DNA of 64,000 bases, taken from assembly GCA_041485905.1 (NCBI GenBank), contig JBGPKK010000001.1:70283-134282 (forward strand). Reading direction: 5' to 3'. Position numbers and translations under genes: made by a program. Of this stretch, positions 31,195 through 39,858 are shown one piece after another (position 1 is the stretch's first letter; each line of letters starts with the position of its first letter). Below the pieces are notes generated by a model, which was given only the letters and a program-made list of their open reading frames with translations, searched no databases and was not told the origin of the DNA. The stretch is from JAHFUI01 sp041485905 (GTDB lineage: Bacteria > Acidobacteriota > Vicinamibacteria > Vicinamibacterales > CAVVIG01).

Positions 31195-31599
31195 ATGCGT
31201 GCGATCCTCGCTGGCTCTCCCCGCGACCGTGCACGGCTGCGATCTCAACTGGAGGGCACGTTTATCGAGATCGTCGGCGAGGTCCTGTCTGCCGCCGACC
31301 GACGCCGATCGGACACGTCCTTCGACGTCATCATCATAGCGAGAGACCGATCGGGCGACCGAGGCCCGAGTGAGGTCGTAGACGAGGATGAGCCGCCCGC
31401 CGAACCGTTGACGGCGCGCGAAACACAGGTGCTCGAGCTGATGGCCGAAGGGTTGCCGAATAAAGCGATCGCCGACGCGCTCGGGATCAGCGATCAGACC
31501 GTCAAGTTTCACGTGGCGTCGATCGCGGGAAAGCTGGGCGCCGCCAATCGGACCGATGCGGTCAGGCGGGCCGTGCGGCGTGGGCTAATTGCTCTGTAA
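31195..31599 (+). CDS. Short LuxR-type regulator with vestigial receiver
   Basis: 134 residues. The C-terminal 70 residues are a NarL/LuxR helix-turn-helix: PLTARETQVLELMAEGLPNKAIADALGISDQTVKFHVASIAGKLGAANRTDAV. The N-terminal 60 residues (MRAILAGSPRDRARLRSQLE, FDVIIIARDR) look like the first half of a response-regulator receiver without the phospho-acceptor aspartate and without its second half. It follows the dead HtrA-like gene by 21 nt and overlaps the intact HtrA gene tail to tail. It probably acts without phosphorylation. Confidence 0.85.
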   Translation: MRAILAGSPRDRARLRSQLEGTFIEIVGEVLSAADRRRSDTSFDVIIIARDRSGDRGPSEVVDEDEPPAEPLTARETQVLELMAEGLPNKAIADALGISDQTVKFHVASIAGKLGAANRTDAVRRAVRRGLIAL

Positions 31600-32532
31600 T
31601 TCCGCGGGCAACACGGTCAGCCGTCGGCGCTGACCGGCGCGCAGGATCGTCAGCCCGCACGGGACGTCGATGCGATCGGCCGTCAGGAAGCGGTGAAGAT
31701 CGTCGACACCTGACACCGGATCATCGCCGAGCGCCAGGATCACGTCGCCTTCCCGCACGCCGCCCGTCGCGGCGGGGCTGTCCCGTTCCACCGAGACGAC
31801 GACCACGCCGGACGCGATCGCGAGCTGGTGCGCCCGCGCGAGCGCGCCAGGAATCAGCATGTTCTGTCCGACGACGCCGATGAAGCTTCGACGGATGCGG
31901 CCGTCACGCATCAGCCGCGACGCCACGAACCGCGCGATGCGGCTCGCGATCGCGAAGCACAGGCCCTGCGCCGCCGGAATGGCCGCTGTGTTGATCCCGA
32001 TCACCTCCCCGCCCGTGGTCACGAGCGGGCCGCCGGAGCTGCCGGGGTTGAGCGCGGCGTCGGTCTGAACGATGTCGTCGATGATCCGGCCGGATCGAGA
32101 CCGAAGCGATCGGCCCAGCGCGCTGACGACGCCGGCGGTCACCGTGTGCTGCCATCCGTACGGATTTCCGATGGCGATGGCGACCTGACCGACGCGAACA
32201 CGCCGCGAGTCGCCGAGGCTGGCACTCGGCAGCGAGGTTCCATCGACCCGAAGCACGGCCAGGTCCGTGTGGACATCGCGGCCGACCAGGCTCGCGCGCA
32301 TCGAACGTCCGTCGGGCAGCGTCACCAACGGGCGCGCGGCCGTATGGACCACGTGGCTGTTCGTGAGCAGGAATCCATCGGGCGTGAAGACCACGCCGGA
32401 ACCGCCCGCCCGTTCGAGATCGATTTTCACGACCGCCGGTCCGACGGCTTCGACCGCCCGAGTCACCGCAAGGGAATATGAATCGAGCAGCTCCGCGTCA
32501 TCGTGCGGCTCGAGATGGGCGACCGGCATCAT
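31585..32532 (-). CDS. HtrA/DegP-type serine protease with PDZ domain
   Basis: 315 residues from ATG 32532 (or 32529). The triad is intact: LLTNSHVVHTA, HTDLAVLRVDG and LNPGSSGGPLVTTGG. The PDZ domain (about 220..310) has IGVVGQNMLIPGALARAH and GVREGDVILALGDDPVSGVDDL. No signal peptide is visible from these starts, so it could be a cytosolic HtrA variant. It is convergent with the LuxR gene (15-bp overlap) and lies next to its catalytically dead relative, suggesting a regulatory pair. Confidence 0.87.
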   Translation of the reverse strand: MMPVAHLEPHDDAELLDSYSLAVTRAVEAVGPAVVKIDLERAGGSGVVFTPDGFLLTNSHVVHTAARPLVTLPDGRSMRASLVGRDVHTDLAVLRVDGTSLPSASLGDSRRVRVGQVAIAIGNPYGWQHTVTAGVVSALGRSLRSRSGRIIDDIVQTDAALNPGSSGGPLVTTGGEVIGINTAAIPAAQGLCFAIASRIARFVASRLMRDGRIRRSFIGVVGQNMLIPGALARAHQLAIASGVVVVSVERDSPAATGGVREGDVILALGDDPVSGVDDLHRFLTADRIDVPCGLTILRAGQRRRLTVLPAELQSN

Positions 32533-32614
32533 CTCTTCATGTTGGAAGGTGATCGTGAAACGCGCATCACCCGAACGGGTAGCTGTGGCGATTCCCGGCG
32601 GCTGCCGGCGCCGA

Positions 32615-33691
32615 TCAATTCGAGCCGCAGTCCTTGACGTCAACCGCGATCGGCCGCAGCTCGGAAATCAGTTCGAACGGGGAGTTCGGGGTCTGATCCC
32701 GCACCGATCGAATGAAGGTGCTCGCACCGTCCACAGGCAGCGCGGCGACGTTGGCGCAGAAGCGCGGCCACGTGCCGTCCTGCCGGAGGTACTGTTCGAC
32801 GTTCGAGACGTAGAACGCGGAGACGGTCGCGCCGCGCTCTCTCAGGTAGTCGCCCACGGCCCGGATCGCCTTCGGCCCGACGAAATTGCCGACGAGCGGC
32901 ACGATCAGATTGTCGGTCTCGAGCTGCTTCAGAAAGGCGAACGACTCCTCGCTCGCAAGGTACGCGCGGAGCTGTCCGTCGCTGTCTGTCGCCGCCATGA
33001 GATCGGCATACGTCGGCTCGCCTCCGCGCCGGCCGGCGTTTCGGGACGATGAATACTGAATCGCGGGGCCGTACAAATAGAACGCGCGGTAATCGTGCTG
33101 CAGACGCAGCAGGTCGTCGGCCGACAGCACGAACGCGTGCTTTCTGGTGAGGTGATTCACGACGGCCCTGACGTTCTCGACGTACAGCTCCTCGGTCGAT
33201 TTCACGCGTGCGTAGGCGTCGAAGATCTCGGCCACGGTGGAACGTGCGGTCAGCCCCGCCGGCCGCTTCCTGCAGAAGAGCCGCGAGACCAACTCCGCGC
33301 GGTCCGCCGACAGCTCGAACAATGCCTTGTAGATCAGGTGGAGCGCCACGTTCCCGCGCCTGATGTCGAAGATGAAGGCCATGCGCGGCCGTAGCGCGAC
33401 CATGTAGGTAAAGTTCTGCTCCGGACCCACGCCCAGGTACACGCCGCCAGGCTTCACATTCCGAGTCAGTGCAGGAATCACATATTGAAGCGTGCGTTCA
33501 TTGGAGAGCAGGTTGTCCGACGGAAACGTGCCGGCGCGTTCGGAAAACTGCTGGACAATGCTCCAGAACTCCTCGTCGGCGAGTCTGGACGGCAGTGTGT
33601 CGATGGCGGCGTGCGCGCCCGCGATCAACAGCAACGCGCATAGACAAACGGCAGCAAGCCTGCCTGCCGCCCGCGCGCGAGGTGTGGTCAC
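32615..33691 (-). CDS. Secreted GVGPEQNFTY-family protein, paralogue 3
   Basis: 358 residues with a signal peptide (AAVCLCALLLIAGAHA). The core is shared with the two tandem copies at 24520..26603: EEFWSIVQQFSERAGTFPSDNLLSNE, GGVYLGVGPEQNFTYMVALRP, FIFDIRRGNVALHLIYKALFELSADRAEL, VGNFVGPKAIRAV and YVSNVEQYL. It is the most diverged of the three and stands alone, so it predates the tandem duplication. Confidence 0.75.
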   Translation of the reverse strand: MTTPRARAAGRLAAVCLCALLLIAGAHAAIDTLPSRLADEEFWSIVQQFSERAGTFPSDNLLSNERTLQYVIPALTRNVKPGGVYLGVGPEQNFTYMVALRPRMAFIFDIRRGNVALHLIYKALFELSADRAELVSRLFCRKRPAGLTARSTVAEIFDAYARVKSTEELYVENVRAVVNHLTRKHAFVLSADDLLRLQHDYRAFYLYGPAIQYSSSRNAGRRGGEPTYADLMAATDSDGQLRAYLASEESFAFLKQLETDNLIVPLVGNFVGPKAIRAVGDYLRERGATVSAFYVSNVEQYLRQDGTWPRFCANVAALPVDGASTFIRSVRDQTPNSPFELISELRPIAVDVKDCGSN

Positions 33692-33756
33692 TCCGAGATT
33701 CTATGCGCCATCGATGTGGACACAAAGGACACAACGGATCAACCCTCTAACCGAAC

Positions 33757-35067
33757 ATGAAGAGAGAGATCGCCTTCGAGATGGCGGCGTCCAGCGTCCG
33801 TTTTGGCGCCGGAGTGACGTCAGAGGTCGGAATGGACCTCGCCGACCTCGGCGTTCACCGCGTGTTGGTGCTCACCGACCCGGTGATCGCTCGCCTCAAT
33901 CCGGCGCAAACGGTGATGCAGTCGCTGAAGCAGAACGGCATCTCGTTCGTGCTGTATGACCGCGTGCGCATCGAGCCCAGCGAGGAGTCGTTCCTCGATG
34001 CAATCGCGTTCGCCCGAGGATCGGAGCACGACGCGCTCGTCGCGGTGGGAGGCGGGTCCACGATCGACACGGCCAAGGCAGTAAACCTGTACACGACATA
34101 TCCGCCGGAAGAATTCCTCGATTACGTGAACCCGCCGATCGGCAAGGGTCTCGCGGTGCCCGGACCGCTCAAGCCGCTGATGGCGATCCCGACAACCGCC
34201 GGCACCGGGAGCGAAACCACCGGGGTATGCGTCTTCGACGTGACGCGTCTCCACGCCAAGACCGGCATCTCCAGCCGCCGGCTGAAACCAACGCTCGGCT
34301 ATCTCGACCCCGAGAACACGCGCACGATGCCGCCGCAGGTGGCCACCTCGAGCGGGCTCGATATCCTCAGCCACGCGGTCGAGTCGTTCACGGCGCTTCC
34401 CTTCACAGAACGCCCACGGCCCGACCGGCCGTCCGCACGGCCTCCGTATCAGGGCTCGAACCCGATCAGCGATATCTGGTCGCTCGCGGCGCTGCGGATC
34501 GTTTCGCGGTTTCTGGTTCGGGCAGTGGACGATCCTTCCGACGATGAGGCGAGGGCGAACATGCTGTTAGCCGCGTCGTACGCGGGCGTCGGCTTTGGGA
34601 ACGCGGGCGTGCATCTGCCGCACGCCATGTCGTACCCCGTCGCCGGCAATGTGAGGACCTATCGCGCGCCGGGCTACACCGCGGATCATCCGCTCGTCCC
34701 GCATGGCCTGTCGGTGATTCTCAACGCGCCTGCGGTCTTTCGCTTTACCGCCGTCGCCAGTCCCCAACGCCATCTGCAAGCTGCCGAAGCGCTCGGAGCC
34801 GAGGTCGCACACGACCGGCCGCACGAAGCGGGACGCGTGCTGGCAGACCGGATTACATGGTTCATGCAGCGGCTGCGGGTGCCAAACGGTCTGAGCGCGG
34901 TCGGTTACACGGCGTCCGACATTCCCGCGCTGGTCGAAGGCACGCTGCTTCAGCGACGACTCACGACGTTGTCTCCGCGTCAAGCTGGGGTCGAAGAGCT
35001 GAGTGCGATGTTCGAAGAGGCAATGGTCGCGTTTCCTAGTACCAAGGTCACACGGTCGTCGCGGTGA
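33757..35067 (+). CDS. Iron-containing alcohol dehydrogenase, hydroxyacid-oxoacid transhydrogenase type
   Basis: 436 residues. The order AASSVRFGAGVTSEVGMDLADLG, DALVAVGGGSTIDTAKAVNLY, AIPTTAGTGSETTGVCVFD and SGLDILSHAVESFTALPF matches the ADHFE1/HOT branch of Fe-alcohol dehydrogenases, which transfer hydride between 4-hydroxybutyrate and 2-oxoglutarate. Metal ligands are the Asp and His of GLDILSHAVES and the His residues in HLPHAMSYPVAGNVRTY and DHPLVPHGLSV. Other short-chain hydroxyacid substrates are possible. Confidence 0.88.
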   Translation: MKREIAFEMAASSVRFGAGVTSEVGMDLADLGVHRVLVLTDPVIARLNPAQTVMQSLKQNGISFVLYDRVRIEPSEESFLDAIAFARGSEHDALVAVGGGSTIDTAKAVNLYTTYPPEEFLDYVNPPIGKGLAVPGPLKPLMAIPTTAGTGSETTGVCVFDVTRLHAKTGISSRRLKPTLGYLDPENTRTMPPQVATSSGLDILSHAVESFTALPFTERPRPDRPSARPPYQGSNPISDIWSLAALRIVSRFLVRAVDDPSDDEARANMLLAASYAGVGFGNAGVHLPHAMSYPVAGNVRTYRAPGYTADHPLVPHGLSVILNAPAVFRFTAVASPQRHLQAAEALGAEVAHDRPHEAGRVLADRITWFMQRLRVPNGLSAVGYTASDIPALVEGTLLQRRLTTLSPRQAGVEELSAMFEEAMVAFPSTKVTRSSR

Positions 35068-35371
35068 AGCGCGCGGCGCCAAAGACAATCACCACCCAGC
35101 CGACGAACATGACGAGCGCGTTCAACATCAGCCAGCCGATGCCCGCCCACCCCGAGAAGATCCGGCGGAACCCGCCGCGCTGGAGGAAGAAGAGATCGAT
35201 GCCGTTCGCGGCTGGATGCGAGCAGATATAGAGACCCAGGATGACGCCCACGCTCCCGTCGAACAAGGTGACGCCGGTCGGCAGGTAGACCACCCACGCG
35301 AGATACACGATGGCAGGCACGAGCAGCACACACATGCGGACGGTGTTCGGCCGGTAGACGTCCGAGCTCAT
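35048..35371 (-). CDS. Small integral membrane protein of unknown function
   Basis: 107 residues with three hydrophobic helices: VRMCVLLVPAIVYLAWVVYL, VGVILGLYICSH and WLMLNALVMFVGWVVIVFGA. FFLQRGGFRRIFSGWAGIGW is conserved-looking but not recognised. It follows chrB on the same strand by 15 nt and overlaps the preceding convergent gene by 20 nt. Confidence 0.65.
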   Translation of the reverse strand: MSSDVYRPNTVRMCVLLVPAIVYLAWVVYLPTGVTLFDGSVGVILGLYICSHPAANGIDLFFLQRGGFRRIFSGWAGIGWLMLNALVMFVGWVVIVFGAARFTATTV

Positions 35372-35386
35372 GGCGATTGCGGCAGT

Positions 35387-36394
35387 TTACAACTTTTTTG
35401 GGGTCTCCCTGCGGCGTCGGGGCCGCGCCGTCGCAGGCTGAGAGTCGGCCTCGAACGCGCGCGCCAGCGCCTCGAACATCTCCACGCCGCGTTCGAGCAA
35501 CACCGCATCATCGGCGTGCACGCGTCGAAGTCCTTCGACCAGCCGTCCAACGGCGGGCGCATCGGGCGGCGCGTACCGCGTTTCCTTCATATCGAGGTCG
35601 TGGACGATCTGGCCGATGCGCGTCACCGCCGGATCGGTCAGCTTGAAGCGCAGCGCGAGCGTCTCGAACGTGCAGCGCGATCCGTGATGGCTGAAGTCGC
35701 CCACGTACATATCGAACGGGACATCCGACGCTGAAGGCCGGTCGACACACGCGAACGTCGCCTTCGGATCGATGTGCCGGCGGATGAGCCACGCCGACGC
35801 CATCCGATCGACGCCCGGACGAGGGCGCGTGACCCACCGGCGGGCGCGAAAGCTGGCCGGCGCGAGCGGCGCCGCCGATGGGCGTGGCTTCGCGCGCTCG
35901 CGATCGTCGGCCAGGCGATCGAGCGTGTCCAGCACAGTGGCTGCCTGCGGCCGGCCGGCCGCCTGAAAGAAGTCGATCCGGTTGATGCTGTCGAAGCGCT
36001 GGCGCAGACTCCGGGCCGCGCGCCGCAGCGCCGCCCGGTCGGTCGGCGACAGTCGCCGCTTGCGCGCGACCGACGCGGCCACGCGCTCGGCCTGGCGCCT
36101 GGTTGCGCCGTACGCGGCCTCCCTGCCTTTCTGAAACATGGCCACCATCTCCTCCTCCGCGCCGCGATCGAGCGCGTCGGCGGCAAAGACCGTCGCCTGG
36201 CCGCCCAGCGCGACGATTTCGCTGCGAATCCATTCGAAGTCCTCGCGGCACTGGTCGGTCCTCGGGAGCACATAGACCGAGTTGCGCGCGACGACCGCTC
36301 CGACGTCCTGCAGCCGGCGCCAGATCTTCACGCGCGCGTTCGAAGACCGGGTGGGGAGTTGATGCGCGAGAAGCAGCCACCGACCTGGCGTCAT
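35387..36394 (-). CDS. chrB: Chromate resistance regulator-like protein ChrB
   Basis: 335 residues from ATG 36394. The N-terminal half (WLLLAHQLPTRSSNARVKIWRRLQDVGAVVARNSVYVLP, EDFEWIRSEIVALGGQATVF) and the C-terminal half (RRWVTRPRPGVDRMASAWLIRRHIDPKATF, HHGSRCTFETLALRF, GQIVHDLDMKETRYAPPDA) are the two ChrB domains. ChrB is a chromate-responsive regulator or resistance factor usually beside chrA; no chrA is in the window. A 39-bp palindrome sits 20 nt upstream of its start. Confidence 0.88.
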   Translation of the reverse strand: MTPGRWLLLAHQLPTRSSNARVKIWRRLQDVGAVVARNSVYVLPRTDQCREDFEWIRSEIVALGGQATVFAADALDRGAEEEMVAMFQKGREAAYGATRRQAERVAASVARKRRLSPTDRAALRRAARSLRQRFDSINRIDFFQAAGRPQAATVLDTLDRLADDRERAKPRPSAAPLAPASFRARRWVTRPRPGVDRMASAWLIRRHIDPKATFACVDRPSASDVPFDMYVGDFSHHGSRCTFETLALRFKLTDPAVTRIGQIVHDLDMKETRYAPPDAPAVGRLVEGLRRVHADDAVLLERGVEMFEALARAFEADSQPATARPRRRRETPKKL

Positions 36395-36413
36395 CAGGCG
36401 ACAGTATACAGCA

Positions 36414-36452
36414 TGTAATTTATGTTGCATTTATTTTGTAACATATATTACA
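36414..36452. promoter_or_regulatory. 39-bp operator-like palindrome between chrB and the permease gene
   Basis: The arms TGTAATTTATGTTGCA and TGTAACATATATTACA are inverted copies matching at 14 of 16 positions around a 7-nt AT centre (TTTATTT). It is AT-rich in a GC-rich region, lies in the divergent promoter region, and ends 8 nt before the permease start, so it overlaps that gene's ribosome-binding region or core promoter. A dimeric or tetrameric repressor is the likely ligand: ChrB itself or an unlinked PadR-type regulator. Confidence 0.75.
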
Positions 36453-36460
36453 AGATACTC

Positions 36461-38872
36461 ATGCAGGATCTGCGGAGCGGATGGCGGTGGTTCAAGAGCC
36501 GGCCTGGGCTGGGGCTGTTCGTGCTCGTCACGCTCAGCCTCGGCATCGCCGCGGCGACCGCGGTGTTTACCGTCGTGCAGGCGGTCGTCTTTCGCGATCT
36601 GCCTTTTCGCGATCCGCAGCGCCTCGTCTGGATGTGGAACGCCCGCGTCGAACGCGACCGCGCACCGTTCTCCGTCGCCGATCTCGACGACTACCGCGCG
36701 CAGAACCACGTGTTGGAACGCCTCGCCGCGTTCACGAACTGGACGGCCAATCTCACCGGGCTGGGCGAGGCGGAACGCCTCGAAGGCGTCCGCGTCGTGC
36801 CCGAGTTTTTTGAGGTGCTCGGCGCAGAGGCGGCCATCGGGCGCGTGTTTCGGCCCGGCGACGATCCGGCCGATCGCGTCGTGGTTCTCACCGACCGGTT
36901 GTGGCGTCGCCGTTTCGCAGGCGATCCCGCTCTGGTCGGCCGGACGATCCTCCTGAGCGGCGTGTCGTACACCGTCGTCGCGGTGCTGCCACCGCGCTTC
37001 GTCTTTCCGTTTCGCGATGCCGAACTGGCGGTTCCGCTGCCGCTCGCGAGCGACCCGCGGCGCGGCCAGCGCGGCGCCGGATTTCTGCGAGTCGTCGCAC
37101 GGCTTCGGCGCGATACGAACGTGACGGCCGCCAAGGCAGACCTCGACGCCATCGGCCGTCGCCTGCAGGCACAGTACCCGGTGGACGATGGGAAGAAGAC
37201 GGGCGTGAACCTGTTTCCGCTGCAGTCGGAGATTGTCGGAGACAGCCGTCAATTGCTGCTGACACTGTTTGCGGCGGTCGGTCTTCTGCTCGTCGTGGCG
37301 TGCGCGAACGTCACGAACCTTCTGGTCGTGGCGCTCTCGGCGCGCGAACCCGAGCTGCAGATCCGGATCGCGCTCGGTGCCTCGCGCGGTCGTTTGGTGC
37401 GGCAGATCCTGACCGAAATCGGCGCGCTCGCGATCCCCGGCGGCGCGCTGGGCGTGCTGCTGGCAGCGTGGTTGGTGCGCGTGCTGGCCCGCTGGGGAGC
37501 CGCGGTCCTGCCCCGTCTCGACCATGTCTCGGTCGACCTGCCTGTGCTCGCGTTTTCGGCAGCGACGATTGCCAGCGTCACGGTGGTCTGCGCGGTGATA
37601 CCCGCGCTGGTCGTGACCCGGGATCTCGGGCTCGGAGCGCGCGGCGATGCCCGAACGGCGACCGGCACGGCCGCACAGCATCGGCTGCGCCGTGTCTTCG
37701 TCGCGGCGCAAATCGCGGCGTCGATGGTGCTGCTGGTCGCCATCGGTTTGACACTCCGCAGCTTCATCAACCTCCAGCGCGTCGATCCAGGCTTCAGCGC
37801 CGACGGCGTGGTGGCCGTTCAGCTTTCGCTGCCGCCGCCTCGCTACGCGTCACCGGGCGCGCTCTCACTGTTTGCGGACACGCTGCAACCACGGCTGGCG
37901 GCCCTTCCGGGCGTTCAGCGGGCGTCGGCCGTGTCGCTGCTGCCGCTCAGCGGTCTCTTGCGGACCGAAGACTTCTGGATCATCGGGCGCCCCGACCCAC
38001 CGCCCGACGCCGTGCCCCAGGGTCACCTGCGCGTCGCGACACCCGGATACTTCGACACGATGAACATCGCCATCGTCAGCGGCCGCGATTTCTCGGACGA
38101 TGACCGGGCGACCACCGCTGGAGTCGCAGCGATCAGCCGGACGTTCGCCGATCGATTCTGGTCTGGGGTGAGCCCCGTCGGTGCGCACATCCGGCTCGGA
38201 ACGGGGCCCGCCCCGCTCACAATCATTGGCGTCGTCGCCGACGTGCAACAGTTTTCGCTCGACGCCCCGCCCACGGCCGACATCTACGTGCCTCTTCGGC
38301 AAATCGCCGCCTCCGACGCGCCGCTGGTCGCCGGGCGCATGTACTGGATCGTTCGCTCGTCGGACGATCCCGTGAGGATCGCCGATCGCGTTCGACGAGA
38401 GATTCATGCAATCGACAGCGAGATTGCGGCGTCGGGCGCCCGCAATCTGGGACAGGTGCTGAGCGATGCGTTGGGTCCGAGGCGGTTCGTGGTCACGCTG
38501 CTCGGGCTGTTCGGGCAGGCGGCGCTGCTGCTGGCCGCGGTCGGCGTCTACGCCGTCACGGCATTCGCTGTCGCGCGCCGTACCCGCGAGATCGGCATTC
38601 GGGTCGCCTTCGGCGCGACCCGGGCCAACGTCCTCGCGCTCGTCGTCGGCGCCGAGCTTCGTGCGGTGGCCGGCGGTTTGGCGATCGGCCTGTGTGGCGG
38701 GCTGGCGATCGCGCGTGTTCTGGCGGGGACGCTGTTTCAGGTCGATCCGTTCGATCCGTGGACACTGCTGACGGCCGCCGGTACGCTGGCTGCGGTCGCG
38801 GCCATCGGCTGTTACCTGCCGGCCCGGCGCGCGTCCGCCGTCGATCCGGCCGTCGCGCTGCGCATCTCCTGA
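36461..38872 (+). CDS. MacB/FtsX-type ABC permease, acidobacterial orphan-permease family
   Basis: 803 residues from ATG 36461. Two permease modules are present, each with a periplasmic MacB-type core (about 40..230 and 440..630) and FtsX-type membrane helices: GLGLFVLVTLSLGIAAATAVFTVVQAVVFRDLPF at the start, LLLTLFAAVGLLLVVACANVTNLL, LRRVFVAAQIAASMVLLVAIGLTLRSF and VVTLLGLFGQAALLLAAVGVYAVTAFAVARRTREIGIRVAFGA. The sentence-like FRDPQRLVWMWNA and LPARRASAVDPAVALR are typical of the duplicated orphan permeases expanded in Acidobacteria. No ATPase subunit is adjacent. Confidence 0.9.
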   Translation: MQDLRSGWRWFKSRPGLGLFVLVTLSLGIAAATAVFTVVQAVVFRDLPFRDPQRLVWMWNARVERDRAPFSVADLDDYRAQNHVLERLAAFTNWTANLTGLGEAERLEGVRVVPEFFEVLGAEAAIGRVFRPGDDPADRVVVLTDRLWRRRFAGDPALVGRTILLSGVSYTVVAVLPPRFVFPFRDAELAVPLPLASDPRRGQRGAGFLRVVARLRRDTNVTAAKADLDAIGRRLQAQYPVDDGKKTGVNLFPLQSEIVGDSRQLLLTLFAAVGLLLVVACANVTNLLVVALSAREPELQIRIALGASRGRLVRQILTEIGALAIPGGALGVLLAAWLVRVLARWGAAVLPRLDHVSVDLPVLAFSAATIASVTVVCAVIPALVVTRDLGLGARGDARTATGTAAQHRLRRVFVAAQIAASMVLLVAIGLTLRSFINLQRVDPGFSADGVVAVQLSLPPPRYASPGALSLFADTLQPRLAALPGVQRASAVSLLPLSGLLRTEDFWIIGRPDPPPDAVPQGHLRVATPGYFDTMNIAIVSGRDFSDDDRATTAGVAAISRTFADRFWSGVSPVGAHIRLGTGPAPLTIIGVVADVQQFSLDAPPTADIYVPLRQIAASDAPLVAGRMYWIVRSSDDPVRIADRVRREIHAIDSEIAASGARNLGQVLSDALGPRRFVVTLLGLFGQAALLLAAVGVYAVTAFAVARRTREIGIRVAFGATRANVLALVVGAELRAVAGGLAIGLCGGLAIARVLAGTLFQVDPFDPWTLLTAAGTLAAVAAIGCYLPARRASAVDPAVALRIS

Positions 38873-38896
38873 TGTATCCTCGGTCCGCCCGACACG

Positions 38897-38923
38897 GTCC
38901 GCCTAATCTTAATAAAGGCGGAC
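38897..38923. repeat. REP-like hairpin upstream of the esterase gene
   Basis: GTCCGCCT and AGGCGGAC form an 8-bp stem around an AT-rich 11-nt loop; TACGTACG follows. It resembles half of the GGCGGACCT palindrome at 60630..60651. It lies 24 nt after the permease stop and 20 nt before the esterase start. Confidence 0.5.
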
Positions 38924-38943
38924 ACTACGTACGAGAGGTCATC

Positions 38944-39858
38944 ATGCGACGAATGTCAGTCTTCGGATCAGTGTGCGCGATGCTTGTCGCTGCGGCGGCA
39001 CAGCCCGCGTTCGCGCAGCTCTCGCCATCGGCCGCCTGGGCCGCGCACGCGGCAAACGACTACCAGGTCGTGCCCAACGTCACGTATTTGACCGCGAGCA
39101 ACTACGAGTCGAAGCTCGACGTCTACCAGCGGCGCGGCGCCACCATGCCGCAGCCGACGGTCGTCTACTTCCACGGCGGATTCTGGGCGGCCGGCACGAA
39201 GGAAGGCTCGCTGATGTCGCTCATTCCGTGGATGGAGATGGGCTGGAACGTCGTCAACGTGGAATATCGTCTGGCCCGCGTGGCGCCGGCGCCGGCGGCT
39301 GTAGAGGATTGCCTCTGCGCGCTGCGATATCTGGCCGCCCAGGCCAAGACCTACAACATCGATACGAATCGACTGGTCGTGACCGGTGAGTCGGCCGGCG
39401 GTCACCTGACGCTGACGAGCGCCATGATTCCCGAAAGCGCGGGGCTCGATCGCCAGTGCGCGAACACCGGGACGGCAGTGCCGAAAGTAGCGGCCGCCAT
39501 CAACTGGTTCGGCATTACCGATGTCGCCGACGTCATCGACGGTCCTCATCGTGCGAACCTTGCCGTCACATGGCTGGCAGGCCTGCCGAACCGTGACGAG
39601 ATCGCGAGGCGTGTCTCGCCGCTCACCTACGTCCGCCCGGGCCTTCCGCCGATTCTGACCATTCACGGCGACATGGATCAGCTCGTCCCCTATGACCAGG
39701 CCGTTCGGCTGCACCAGGCGCTGACGAAAGCGGGCGTCCCGAATCAGCTGTTGACGATTCCCGGCGGCAGGCACGGCGGCTTCACGCCCGAGGAGCGCAC
39801 GAAGATTTTCATCACGATCCGCGAATTCCTCGCGAAGAACGGTCTCGGCAACAAATGA
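38944..39858 (+). CDS. Secreted alpha/beta-hydrolase esterase
   Basis: 304 residues from ATG 38944 with GAGAGG upstream and a signal peptide ending AQPAFAQ. The oxyanion motif is VVYFHGGFWAAG, the nucleophile elbow VVTGESAGGHLTL, the acid HGDMDQLVP and the histidine GGRHGGF, the acetyl-esterase / BD-FAE pattern. Probably removes acyl groups from plant-derived substrates. It overlaps the sulfatase start by four bases, so the two are translationally coupled. Confidence 0.88.
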   Translation: MRRMSVFGSVCAMLVAAAAQPAFAQLSPSAAWAAHAANDYQVVPNVTYLTASNYESKLDVYQRRGATMPQPTVVYFHGGFWAAGTKEGSLMSLIPWMEMGWNVVNVEYRLARVAPAPAAVEDCLCALRYLAAQAKTYNIDTNRLVVTGESAGGHLTLTSAMIPESAGLDRQCANTGTAVPKVAAAINWFGITDVADVIDGPHRANLAVTWLAGLPNRDEIARRVSPLTYVRPGLPPILTIHGDMDQLVPYDQAVRLHQALTKAGVPNQLLTIPGGRHGGFTPEERTKIFITIREFLAKNGLGNK

